64,000 nt of DNA, from assembly GCF_965208925.1 (NCBI RefSeq), contig NZ_OZ242364.1:186001-250000 (forward strand), given 5' to 3'. The DNA is from Poriferisodalis sp965208925 (GTDB lineage: Bacteria; Actinomycetota; Acidimicrobiia; Acidimicrobiales; Poriferisodalaceae). Positions 1 to 7,400 of the stretch are shown in pieces. The notes under the pieces are model-generated. The model was not told the DNA's origin. It saw only the letters and a list, made by a program, of their open reading frames with translations, and ran no database searches. Every line of letters starts with the position of its first letter. Position 1 is the first letter of the stretch. Both the position numbers and the translations under genes were made by a program.

Positions 1-29
1 ATCACCGTGCCCAGCGCATCGGCCTGCCG

Positions 30-524
30 TCAGGCGAAGGTGCCGTAGCCACCCTTCCAGAACAGCAGGGGATCCTTGGCGTCGAGCACTTCGAGCTCGA
101 CCACTCGCCCCACGACGATGTCATGATCGCCGCCGTCGTACACGGCTTCGATCGTGCAGTCGATGTAGCCGATCGAGCCCTCGATGATCGGGGCGCCTGT
201 CGGTCCTGGCCGCCACTCGACATCGGCGAACTTGTCATCGGCCCGGCTGGCCATCACACCGCAGGTGGCCATCTGGTCCTGGGCCATGATGTTCACGCAG
301 AAGCTGCCCGCGGCCCGGATGCCGGCCCAGGATCCCGAGTCCTTCGTGGGCAGGAACGCCACCAGCGGCGGGTCGAGCGACACCGACGTGAACGAGCCAA
401 TGGCCATGCCGACCGGCTGGCCCTCATGCACGGCGGTCACCGCAGTGACACCAGTCGGGAAATGCCCAAGCACATCCCGGAAGAGCCTGCTGTCGATGGA
501 GGGCTGGTCGCTCGAGTCAGTCAC
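30..524 (-). CDS. Flavin reductase family protein (FMN-binding split barrel)
   Basis: This 164-residue protein matches the flavin reductase-like domain family, which uses NAD(P)H to reduce flavin or supplies reduced flavin to partner monooxygenases. The N-terminal part carries the family pattern (a GVTAVTA strand, then GMAIGSFTSVSLDPPL at about residues 37-52), and its length is normal for a stand-alone reductase. I chose the GTG at 524 because an AGGG lies about 8 bases upstream and the conserved domain begins soon after; the open frame continues further upstream without homology. It diverges from the thioredoxin-domain gene at 573 with a 48-base gap, so a shared control region is possible. 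The substrate partner is unknown. Cytosolic location is inferred because no signal peptide is seen. Confidence 0.85.
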   Translation of the reverse strand: MTDSSDQPSIDSRLFRDVLGHFPTGVTAVTAVHEGQPVGMAIGSFTSVSLDPPLVAFLPTKDSGSWAGIRAAGSFCVNIMAQDQMATCGVMASRADDKFADVEWRPGPTGAPIIEGSIGYIDCTIEAVYDGGDHDIVVGRVVELEVLDAKDPLLFWKGGYGTFA

Positions 525-572
525 GTCGCCAACCCTAGACACGCCGTCAGGTTCGGGGCGTAGCCTCCCGCC

Positions 573-2072
573 ATGGCTTCGAGCGCTGACGGGAACACGG
601 CCGACGACGCGGCGGCGAGTGTGCCGCCGAACGGCTTGGTGGCCGTGGTGAAGCGGGACTGCCCGACGTGCGAGCTGATCGAGCCAGTGCTGGCAGACAT
701 CGAGACTCGGAACTCGCTGACCGTGTTCACCCAGGATGATCCCGCCTTCCCCGAGGCGGTCACCGCCCGGGTGCATGACGCCGACCTTGGCTTCTCGTGG
801 CACCATGACGTCGAGACGGTGCCGACGCTGATGCGGTTCGCCGATGGCGGCGAGGCCGGGCGCATCGTGGGCTGGTCCCGGCCCGAATGGGAGTCGTTCA
901 CCGGGCTCGACGGCTTGGGCCACGGCCTGCCTGAGCACCGTCCCGGCTGCGGTTCGCTGTCGGTGGATCCGGCCTACGTCGACGTCTTGGAGGCCCGCTT
1001 CGGCAGCTCGGGCCTGAGCGCTCGCCGAGTCGAATTCGGCAGCCAGGAGGACCTCCACGAGGCCATGTTCGACCGGGGCTGGTCGGACGGCCTGCCGCTG
1101 GTGCCGCCCACCGCTGAGCGAGTGGCGGCAATGCTGGCGGGAACGTCACGGGCGCCCGACGAGGTAGTGGCCATCGTCGCACCCGATCTCGCCGACTGCA
1201 CGGTCACCAAGGCAGCCGTCAACGCCGTGATGGCCGGCTGCCGGCCCGAGTACTTCCCGGTGGTGCTGGCTGGGCTGGCCGCCGTGTGCAATGACACCTT
1301 CAACATGCACGGGATGCTGGCCACCACCATGCCGGTCGGGCCGGTGTTCATCGTGAACGGGCCGATCGCCCGCCAGATCGGCATGAACAACGGAATCAAC
1401 GTGTTCGGCCAGGGCAACCGGGCCAACAGCACGATCGGGCGGGCGGTGCAGCTCATCGTGCGCAATGTGGGCGGGGGGCGGCCCGGCGAGGTGGACCGGG
1501 CAGCGCTCGGTCAGCCCGGCAAGGTGGGCTTCTGCTTCGCCGAGATTGAAGGCGCCGCCGATGACGACGATGACAGCGGCTGGGACCCGCTGTGCACCGA
1601 CTTCGGCATCGAAGCCGGCACCAACACCGTGACGGCGTTCCCGGGCGAGGCGCCCCGCTCGGTGGTGGACCAGCTCTCTCGTGATCCCGAGTCGCTGGTC
1701 CGCACCATGGCGGCGGCGCTGAACGCGATCCATCATCCGAAGCTGGTGCTGGGTTTCGACGCGATCCTGGCGGTGGCGCCTGACCATTCCCGTGTGTTCA
1801 TCGACAGCGGCTGGACGCGCCGGCAGACGGCCGAGCGCATCAACGAGCTGACCACCCGTCCCGGCGCAGAGCTGGTGCGCGGCGCCGGCGGCATCGCCGA
1901 GGGTGTGCCGGACTTCCTGGCCGAGGCCGACCTGCCGAAGTTCCGTGAGGGAGGCCTGCACCTGGTGCATTGCGGAGGCGGCGCGGGGCTGTTCTCGGCG
2001 GTGATCGGCGGTTGGGTGAACGGCGAGGTGGGCGCTCAGCCCGTCTGCGTCGAGATCGACCCATGGCGCTAG
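573..2072 (+). CDS. Thioredoxin-fold domain fused to a conserved UGSC-neighbourhood domain
   Basis: This 499-residue protein has two parts. Residues about 20-115 look like a thioredoxin fold: a strand leads into C30-P-T-C33, and a VPT cis-proline motif follows near residue 90. From about residue 150 comes a long second domain with GWSDGLPLVPPT, a Cys-rich AVNAVMAGCRPEYFPVVLA stretch and a conserved NGP/GRAVQLIVRNVGGG region. From memory, this second domain is a conserved family often seen beside UGSC proteins; I cannot assign a reaction. No signal peptide or membrane segment is visible. The gene is 86 bases upstream of the UGSC selenoprotein on the same strand, so the pair probably forms one unit. 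The thioredoxin domain is a reasonable candidate electron partner for the selenol; that is inference. No clear Shine-Dalgarno precedes the ATG. Confidence 0.75.
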   Translation: MASSADGNTADDAAASVPPNGLVAVVKRDCPTCELIEPVLADIETRNSLTVFTQDDPAFPEAVTARVHDADLGFSWHHDVETVPTLMRFADGGEAGRIVGWSRPEWESFTGLDGLGHGLPEHRPGCGSLSVDPAYVDVLEARFGSSGLSARRVEFGSQEDLHEAMFDRGWSDGLPLVPPTAERVAAMLAGTSRAPDEVVAIVAPDLADCTVTKAAVNAVMAGCRPEYFPVVLAGLAAVCNDTFNMHGMLATTMPVGPVFIVNGPIARQIGMNNGINVFGQGNRANSTIGRAVQLIVRNVGGGRPGEVDRAALGQPGKVGFCFAEIEGAADDDDDSGWDPLCTDFGIEAGTNTVTAFPGEAPRSVVDQLSRDPESLVRTMAAALNAIHHPKLVLGFDAILAVAPDHSRVFIDSGWTRRQTAERINELTTRPGAELVRGAGGIAEGVPDFLAEADLPKFREGGLHLVHCGGGAGLFSAVIGGWVNGEVGAQPVCVEIDPWR

Positions 2073-2158
2073 CAGGGCAGTGCTCACGGGCCGCCTAGGC
2101 CCGGGGCGGCTACAGTCGATCGGGACGTGCCCACCGGATCCAACACAGGGGGGACCAC

Positions 2159-2677
2159 ATGAGCACTGTCGTCTTGGACCCGACGAACGAAGCGGCGCCC
2201 GCCCGTCGTGAACGGGTCACCCGGCCCGACTCGCTGGACGGCCTCACCGTGGGTTTGCTGGACATCAGCAAGCCCCGCGGCGACCGTTTCCTGAACCGGC
2301 TGGAGGAACGTCTGACTGAGCGGGGCCTGCGTGTCGAGCGCTACTCCAAGCCCACGTTCACCAAGCCGGCCCCGGTCGACCTGCGCCACGAGATCGCCAC
2401 CAAGTGCGACGTGGTGATCGAAGCGCTAGCCGATTGAGGCAGCTGCACGTCGTGCAGTGTGCACGACATCGCTGATCTGGAACGCCGCGGCATTCCTTCC
2501 GTTTTCGTAGCCACCGTCCAGTTCGTCGACGGCGCCGAGGTGCAGGGCAAGGCGCTGGGCTTTGACCCCGCCGCCGTCTGGGTGGAACACCCCATCCAGG
2601 ACCGCACCGATGACGAGATGGTCGCCATCGCCGACAAGGCCTTCGACGAGCTGATCGAACAGCTCGTAGCTGCTTAG
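2159..2677 (+). CDS. UGSC family selenoprotein (in-frame UGA read as selenocysteine)
   Basis: The reading frame runs from ATG 2159, with a GGGGGGA ribosome site just upstream, to TAG 2675-2677. It is interrupted only by TGA at 2435-2437. Decoding that TGA as selenocysteine gives a 172-residue protein whose residues 93-96 read U-G-S-C, followed by T-S-C, which is the signature of the UGSC (seleno)protein family. The frame, composition and protein-like sequence continue unchanged on both sides of the TGA (IEALAD before it, SVHDIADLERRGIPSVF after it). An 8-bp hairpin at 2449-2467 fits a bacterial SECIS. Function is unknown; a redox role for the U/C pair is inferred. It follows the thioredoxin-domain gene and its last 4 bases overlap the convergent mutY. 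Conventional gene callers would split it into two short ORFs. Confidence 0.9.
2435..2437 (+). other. Selenocysteine (UGA) recoding codon
   Basis: TGA codon 93 of the UGSC gene. It is in frame with ATG 2159 and TAG 2675 and forms the U of U-G-S-C. Decoding would need SelB, tRNA-Sec (selC), SelA and SelD, none of which is in this window. Confidence 0.85.
2449..2467 (+). promoter_or_regulatory. Candidate bacterial SECIS hairpin
   Basis: The bases GTCGTGCA (2449-2456) and TGCACGAC (2460-2467) form a perfect 8-bp stem around a GTG loop (2457-2459). The first loop base is G and the next is U, as expected of SelB-recognised bSECIS loops. That G lies 20 bases after the UGA, inside the usual 16-37 base window. 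An overlapping alternative stem, 2443-2448 with 2452-2457 around a GTC loop, is also possible but sits closer to the UGA than is usual. Confidence 0.75.
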
Positions 2678-3570
2678 GAGCTGCGCGGGCAGGTGCGCCC
2701 GCTGCCGAGGCGGAGTTGGTTGCCGTCTGAGGTGATCAAGCCTTCGTCGATCAATTCTTCGACGAGGCGCTGAGCGCGGGCCTCGTCGCGTTCGAGCCAC
2801 ATCGCCTCGGCAGCTCGTTCCGTCGGAAGGGGGCCGCCGGGCAGCGCTGCCAGCAGGCGGCCTCTGGCTTGCCGGTCGCTGCCTTCGAACGGCGCCTGCC
2901 GGCTGCTGACGCCGGCGCTGCGGTCTGCCGGATCTGGCCGACCCGAAGACTCCGAGCCCAAGACCCCGCCCGTCCACGCACACCACAACTGTGCCGGGCA
3001 CCGGTCGCAGCTCGGATCTCGCTTGGTGCATACCTGGGCGCCGAGATCCATCATCGCCTGGTTCCATGCCCAGCTCTCCCCTGCGGGAACCAGATCATCG
3101 GCGACACGCTGGGCCTCCCGGGGGCTCAGCCGGCGGCCCTGCCAGCGGGCCAGGATGCGGCCCACGTTGGTATCGACCACGCCGGTGTCGATGCCGAAGG
3201 CGAACGCCTGCACTGCCCGAGCGGTGTAGGGGCCGACGCCCGGCAAGGCAAGCAGGTCATTCAAGTCAGCGGGCACGTGGCCGTCGTGGAGGTCGGCAAT
3301 GATCGCCGCCGTCCGCCACAGGTTGCGAGCCCGCCGGGGGTAGCCCAGTCCCTGCCAAGCAGCCAGCACGTCGGCCAGCTCCGCTGCCGCGCACTGCTGT
3401 GGTGTCGGCCAGCGCTCGCCGAACGCCTCGAAGTACGGCTGCACCCGGTCCACCTGGGTCTGCTGCAGCATGACCTCCGAGACCAGCACCAGCCACGGGT
3501 CGCGGGTGCGCCGCCACGGCAGATCCCGGCGGTGGGACGCTGCCCACGCCAGGAGCGCCCGTTGGCGCAC
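2674..3570 (-). CDS. mutY: A/G-specific adenine glycosylase MutY, short form
   Basis: MutY removes adenine mispaired with 8-oxoguanine in base excision repair. The 298-residue protein has the HhH-GPD core: SEVMLQQTQ with catalytic Glu at about residue 32, an LPGVGPYTA helix-hairpin-helix near 109, and VDTNVGRIL with catalytic Asp at about 133. The [4Fe-4S] ligands follow in the C-X6-C-X2-C-X5-C pattern of MutY/Nth proteins. E. coli MutY is about 350 residues and ends in a NUDIX-like 8-oxoG recognition domain; here the tail after the cluster is short and lacks it. It instead reads like a small helical segment (residues about 240-290), as in several actinobacterial forms. The GTG start is 4 bases after the MaoC stop, so the two are probably co-transcribed. 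Confidence 0.9.
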   Translation of the reverse strand: MRQRALLAWAASHRRDLPWRRTRDPWLVLVSEVMLQQTQVDRVQPYFEAFGERWPTPQQCAAAELADVLAAWQGLGYPRRARNLWRTAAIIADLHDGHVPADLNDLLALPGVGPYTARAVQAFAFGIDTGVVDTNVGRILARWQGRRLSPREAQRVADDLVPAGESWAWNQAMMDLGAQVCTKRDPSCDRCPAQLWCAWTGGVLGSESSGRPDPADRSAGVSSRQAPFEGSDRQARGRLLAALPGGPLPTERAAEAMWLERDEARAQRLVEELIDEGLITSDGNQLRLGSGRTCPRSS

Positions 3571-3574
3571 GGGT

Positions 3575-4096
3575 TCAACCCTGCCCGACCGCCGCCTCGT
3601 CGCTGTAGGGGAAGCGCCGCTCGGGCGCAGCCTCCCGCTTCCAGATCATGACCTTGCGGCGGAAGTAGCACACCTCTTCGGAGCGCTGGTTGAACGCCCG
3701 AGTCTCCACGGTCACCACACCCCGGTCGGGCCGAGAACCAGACTCACGCTTGTCGAGCACCTTCGTGACGGCATAGATGGTGTCGCCGTGGAACGTCGGG
3801 CGTGAGTGCGTCAGCGTCTCGACCTCAAGGTTGGCGATGGCCGCGCCGCTCACGTCGGGCACGCTCATGCCCAGCACCAGCGAATACACGAGGTTGCCCA
3901 CCACCACGTTCTTGCCGTGCACAGTCTCGTGCTGGGCGAACCACTCGTTGGTGTGCAGCGGGTGATGGTTCATGGTGATCATGCAGAAGAGGTGATCGTC
4001 GGCTTCGGTGATGGTCTTGCCGGGCCAGTGCCGGTACACATCGCCGATCTCGAAGTCCTCGAAGTAGCGCCCGAACGGGCGGTCATGCGTGGTCAC
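3575..4096 (-). CDS. MaoC family dehydratase (hot-dog fold enoyl-CoA hydratase)
   Basis: This 173-residue single hot-dog protein resembles the MaoC-like hydratases of fatty-acid and acyl-CoA metabolism. It shows a GRYFEDFEIGDVYRH entry strand, ITEADDHLF with the Asp/His region of the hydratase site, and a later SRPTFHGDTIYA strand. GTG 4096 is chosen because GGAGG sits 5 bases upstream; a longer frame to 4255 adds residues with no family similarity. The gene diverges from the acyl-CoA dehydrogenase and precedes mutY by 4 bases. Together with the neighbouring dehydrogenase it could catalyse successive steps in degradation of an acyl-CoA; the substrate is not evident. Confidence 0.85.
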   Translation of the reverse strand: MTTHDRPFGRYFEDFEIGDVYRHWPGKTITEADDHLFCMITMNHHPLHTNEWFAQHETVHGKNVVVGNLVYSLVLGMSVPDVSGAAIANLEVETLTHSRPTFHGDTIYAVTKVLDKRESGSRPDRGVVTVETRAFNQRSEEVCYFRRKVMIWKREAAPERRFPYSDEAAVGQG

Positions 4097-4158
4097 GGCA
4101 GCCTCCGTGCAGTGATGCGGGTGAGCGGGTCGAGTCATCGTACGGCGCACGTGCCACA

Positions 4159-4237
4159 GCTGTGGAGGCGGCAGGAGACTCTGCGGCGTTGCGACCTGCT
4201 GGATCGCGGGAGCAGAGGGTCCTGCCGCCTCCACAGC
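4159..4237. repeat. Long inverted repeat upstream of acyl-CoA dehydrogenase
   Basis: Two perfect 18-base arms (4159-4176 and 4220-4237) are complementary to each other. An inner 6-base pair CTCTGC (4179-4184) with GCAGAG (4212-4217) extends the stem after a 2-by-2 mismatch, leaving a 27-base loop. It lies in the 200-base divergent gap between the MaoC and acyl-CoA dehydrogenase genes and ends 59 bases before the ATG chosen for the latter. It may be a 5' UTR hairpin, an attenuator or a small miniature element; no T-tract follows on either strand. Confidence 0.7.
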
Positions 4238-4296
4238 GGGCGCACTGGTCTGCACGGCTCTTTAGCCTGTGCGGCTGTGACGACGACGGGGACGAC

Positions 4297-5895
4297 ATGA
4301 CTGCGAATGCTGAGGCAACAGCGACCGAACCCGATATGTCCGCCGCAGCCGACGCGCTGGCCGTGGGCAACGCAGCGTTGAGCCGTGCGTGCAGCCATGC
4401 GGTCGGCATGGGCGACGATCACCAGTGCTTCCTGTACGACCTGGCCCATACCGCCTCGGCGCTGCGCATCTGCGACTCGCTGGTCGCATGGGGCGCGCTG
4501 GGCGACGCCGAGGCCCGCCTCGCCTGCGGCTTCATCGCCGACGCCCTCGGCGAATTCCACGCCCGGTTGTTCGCCCGCGAAGCCCAGTGGGGCCTCGAGC
4601 CCGGTGCCCTCGACGGCACCCGAGACTTCGTGGCCGCCTACCGCAACCCCGCCTATGTCGCCATGCTGGCCGGCCTCGACGCACCCAGCCACCTTGACGA
4701 AGACTTCGAGCTCGTGGCAGAGACCTTCCGCCGCTTCGGCGAGGACAAGATCGCCCCCGCTGCCGAGCACATCCATCGGGGCGACACCGACATCCCTGAA
4801 GACATCATCGGCGGGCTGGCCGAGCTGGGCTGCTTCGGCCTGTCGGTGCCCGAGGAGTACGGCGGGTTCGCCTCGGGCTCCGAGAGCGACTACCTGGGGA
4901 TGGTCATCGCCACCGAGGAGCTGTCGCGGGCATCGCTGGGCGCGGGCGGCTCGCTGATCACCCGGCCTGAGATCCTGACGAGGGCGCTGGAGCGGGGCGG
5001 TTCCGAAGAGCAGAAGAAGCACTGGTTCCCCCGGATCGCCACCGGCGAGACGATGGTGGCCGTCGCCGTGACCGAACCCGACTACGGCAGCGACGTTGCC
5101 AACCTGGTCGTGTCGGCATCGCCCACCGAGGGCGGCTGGCTGATATCGGGCACCAAGACGTGGTGCACGTTCGCCGGCAGGGCGGACGTGCTGATGCTGC
5201 TGGCTCGCACCGATCCCGACCGGCGCAAGGCCCACCGGGGCCTCAGCCTGTTCATCGTGCCGAAGCCCCAGTCGGAGGGCCACGACTTCCAGTTCACCGA
5301 CGAGCGGGGCGGCACCATCGAGGGTCGGGCCATCGCCACGCTGGGCTACCGCGGCATGCACAGCTTCGAGATCGCGTTCGACGACTGGTTCGTGCCGGCG
5401 GAGAACCTCATCGGCGGCGATGACGGCATCGGGCAGGGCTTCTACCTGCAGATGGCCGGCTTCGAGAACGGCCGCCTGCAGACCGCGGCCCGAGCGGTGG
5501 GGGTCATGCAGGCGGCCTACGACGAGGCCCGCACCTATGCCGACGAGCGCAAGGTGTTCGGCCAGCCGATCGCCGACTATCAGCTGACGCAGGCGAAGCT
5601 GGGCCGGATGGCGGCGATCATCGCCGCCGCCCGCCAGTACAGCTACGAGGTAGCCCGAATGATGGCCCGGGGCGAGGGCGCGCTCGAGGCCTCGATGATC
5701 AAGGCGTATGTCTGCAAGGCCGCCGAGTGGGTGACCCGCGAGGCCCAGCAGCTGCATGGCGGCTTCGGCTTCGCCGAGGAATACACGGTGAGCAGGCTGT
5801 TCGTGGACGCCCGGGTGCTGTCGATCTTCGAGGGAGCCGACGAGACGCTGTGCCTCAAGGTGATCGCGCGCCGGCTGCAGGCCCAAAGCGCCTGA
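4297..5895 (+). CDS. Acyl-CoA dehydrogenase with N-terminal helical extension
   Basis: This FAD-dependent enzyme (532 residues) oxidises an acyl-CoA to the enoyl-CoA. The acyl-CoA dehydrogenase core begins at about residue 140: LGCFGLSVPEEYGG, then the FAD-binding VTEPDYGSD segment, a GTKTWCTFAGRA strand, and the C-terminal helical bundle with LHGGFGFAEE. It ends with IFEGADE, in which Glu near 512 is the expected catalytic base. The first roughly 135 residues are an extra alpha-helical region absent from minimal (about 380-residue) family members. ATG 4297 is chosen because a purine-rich ACGGGGAC lies 3-10 bases upstream; an in-frame ATG at 4162 lies inside the inverted repeat and has no ribosome site. 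Substrate specificity cannot be told. Confidence 0.88.
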   Translation: MTANAEATATEPDMSAAADALAVGNAALSRACSHAVGMGDDHQCFLYDLAHTASALRICDSLVAWGALGDAEARLACGFIADALGEFHARLFAREAQWGLEPGALDGTRDFVAAYRNPAYVAMLAGLDAPSHLDEDFELVAETFRRFGEDKIAPAAEHIHRGDTDIPEDIIGGLAELGCFGLSVPEEYGGFASGSESDYLGMVIATEELSRASLGAGGSLITRPEILTRALERGGSEEQKKHWFPRIATGETMVAVAVTEPDYGSDVANLVVSASPTEGGWLISGTKTWCTFAGRADVLMLLARTDPDRRKAHRGLSLFIVPKPQSEGHDFQFTDERGGTIEGRAIATLGYRGMHSFEIAFDDWFVPAENLIGGDDGIGQGFYLQMAGFENGRLQTAARAVGVMQAAYDEARTYADERKVFGQPIADYQLTQAKLGRMAAIIAAARQYSYEVARMMARGEGALEASMIKAYVCKAAEWVTREAQQLHGGFGFAEEYTVSRLFVDARVLSIFEGADETLCLKVIARRLQAQSA

Positions 5896-5963
5896 ACGCC
5901 GCAGCACAGCCACCGGCAGAGCCCGCAGCGAGGCTGATCACCGGCACGGGATAGCTTCGGCGC

Positions 5964-6755
5964 GTGCATCCGATGGAGCACCTTCGCTACGTGGCGCGTG
6001 CGGGCGACTTGTCCCAGGAAGTGCTGGTGCGCGAGACCGCATCTGCGCTGGGTTCGCTCGCGTCGGACCCGCTGGAGCTGGTCACGGTGTGCCGCCGCAT
6101 CCTCGACAAGTTCCCGATCGCCGGCGCGCTGTGGTCGATGGCGGCCCGGATCTGTGCTTCGTCACAGCCCTACCAGGCTGCGCGCGAGTTCGTGGCCGAA
6201 CTGCGCGTCGATGCCACTGCTGACCACGCCGCCGATGCACTGCCCGACGGTGCCTCGGTGTGCCTGCTGGGCTGGCCCGACCTTGCCGCCGATGGGCTGG
6301 GGCGACGGTCCGACGTGGCCGTGCGCATCATCGACGCGTACGGCGAGGGTGCCGGCTTGGCCCGACGCCTTGCCGGCAACGGCTGCGATGTCACTGACGT
6401 GCCGCTCGCTGGCTTGGCGGCTGCATGCTCGACCGCAGACGTGATCTTGGTGGAGGCTGCTGCCGCGGGACCTGAGGCGCTGATCGCAGCCGGCGGCTCC
6501 CATGCCGCGGCTGCGGTCGGTTACGTGTCAGGGGTGGAGGTCTGGTGCATCGTCGGGCAGGGACGGGCGCTGCCACAGCCGCTCTTCGAGGCCGCCGCAA
6601 GCAGCGTGGCCCGCGATCCATGGGAATGCGACGAGGAGCTCGTGCCGGTCGGCCTGTTCAGCCACGTCGTCGGGCCCGGCGGCGTCGAGCCGGCCGCTGG
6701 TTGGCAGCGGACGGACTGCCCCCTCGCTGCCGAGCTGCTGCGCCCGCCGATCTGA
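5964..6755 (+). CDS. eIF-2B alpha/beta/delta-like protein
   Basis: This 263-residue protein has a weak overall pattern of the eIF-2B-related Rossmann-like family, which in bacteria includes sugar-1-phosphate isomerases. An N-terminal helical region (about 1-85) is followed by alternating strands and helices: ASVCLLGWP near 95, VRIIDAYG near 120, DVILVEAAAAGPEALIAAGGS near 150-170, and VWCIVGQGRALP. The stretch resembling DxVLVGA(D/E) and the following Gly-rich loop is what prompts the call, but the canonical isomerase catalytic motifs are not obvious. It follows the acyl-CoA dehydrogenase by 68 bases on the same strand. GTG 5964 is the first start; an in-frame ATG lies three codons later. The role is unknown. 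Confidence 0.55.
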   Translation: MHPMEHLRYVARAGDLSQEVLVRETASALGSLASDPLELVTVCRRILDKFPIAGALWSMAARICASSQPYQAAREFVAELRVDATADHAADALPDGASVCLLGWPDLAADGLGRRSDVAVRIIDAYGEGAGLARRLAGNGCDVTDVPLAGLAAACSTADVILVEAAAAGPEALIAAGGSHAAAAVGYVSGVEVWCIVGQGRALPQPLFEAAASSVARDPWECDEELVPVGLFSHVVGPGGVEPAAGWQRTDCPLAAELLRPPI

Positions 6756-6847
6756 AGGTCACAAGACTCGCTGCTGCGCCAGGCAAGCCAATCGCCGACG
6801 GGCTGGACGGCGGCCGGGTGACTGCCGGGCACATCGGCGCATGAACC

Positions 6848-7375
6848 GTGGCCGCGCCGACCTGGAGCGCTAGTTTGCCTGCCGTGCTTGACGCGCCGTC
6901 CACCGACATCAAGCTCGAGACGCTGACCGGCCATACCCACACGCTGGGCGAATGGCTGGTGGTGTTCAACCTGATGGGCGTCGTCATCGATCCCTACACG
7001 CACCAGAGCGGCTGGATCCTGCCCACCGCATCACGGCTGTTCCTGGTGTACGAGGAAGCTGACGTGCGCTGCGCCTTCGTCGTGTGCAGCGATGCGGAGG
7101 GTGCCCGACGCTTCTTGGGCCGCTTCGCCGACGAGCATCTCGTGCTGCTCGACCCCGAGCGCGCGTTCGTGCGATCGCTGGGACTGGAACGGCTGCCCGC
7201 CCTCGTACACCTCGCCCAGGACGCCAGCGTGCTAGGCGCAGCCCAAGGCTGGAATGCCGGGGAGTGGTCGGACGTGATCGACGGCGTCGAAGAGGCGATG
7301 GATTGGCGGGCGCGCCCGGTGCTGCCCACAGCCGACGATCCAGGCAACTTCGAAGGCACGCCTGCACTGGGCTGA
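6848..7375 (+). CDS. Thioredoxin-fold (AhpC/TSA-like) protein lacking the active-site cysteine
   Basis: A 175-residue protein with the layout of peroxiredoxin/TlpA folds: an entry strand, a LETLTGHTHTLGEW turn, a buried VVFNLMGVV strand, a CAFVVCSDAEG strand-helix, an LVLLDPERAFVRSLG helix and an ERLPALVHL segment resembling the cis-Pro strand. The position where peroxiredoxins carry the peroxidatic Cys has none; the only cysteines are in RCAFVVC. It is therefore probably not a normal peroxidase. The start is uncertain: GTG 6848 gives the full frame, and GTG 6884 would remove 12 residues that look unlike the family. It lies 92 bases after the eIF2B-like gene. Confidence 0.6.
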   Translation: MAAPTWSASLPAVLDAPSTDIKLETLTGHTHTLGEWLVVFNLMGVVIDPYTHQSGWILPTASRLFLVYEEADVRCAFVVCSDAEGARRFLGRFADEHLVLLDPERAFVRSLGLERLPALVHLAQDASVLGAAQGWNAGEWSDVIDGVEEAMDWRARPVLPTADDPGNFEGTPALG

Positions 7376-7400
7376 GCCGGCTGGCGCGACTGATCAATCG

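Noticed and set aside
1..29. Possible gene end at the left edge.
   Set aside because: Twenty-nine bases are too few to support any call.
2435..2437. TGA as a nonsense mutation or sequencing error that splits the UGSC gene.
   Set aside because: The codon falls exactly at the U of the family's U-G-S-C motif and is followed by a correctly spaced hairpin, while the frame is intact on both sides.
4162..4296. ATG 4162 as the acyl-CoA dehydrogenase start (adds 45 residues).
   Set aside because: It lies within the inverted repeat, lacks a ribosome site and adds sequence unlike any protein domain. ATG 4297 is better.
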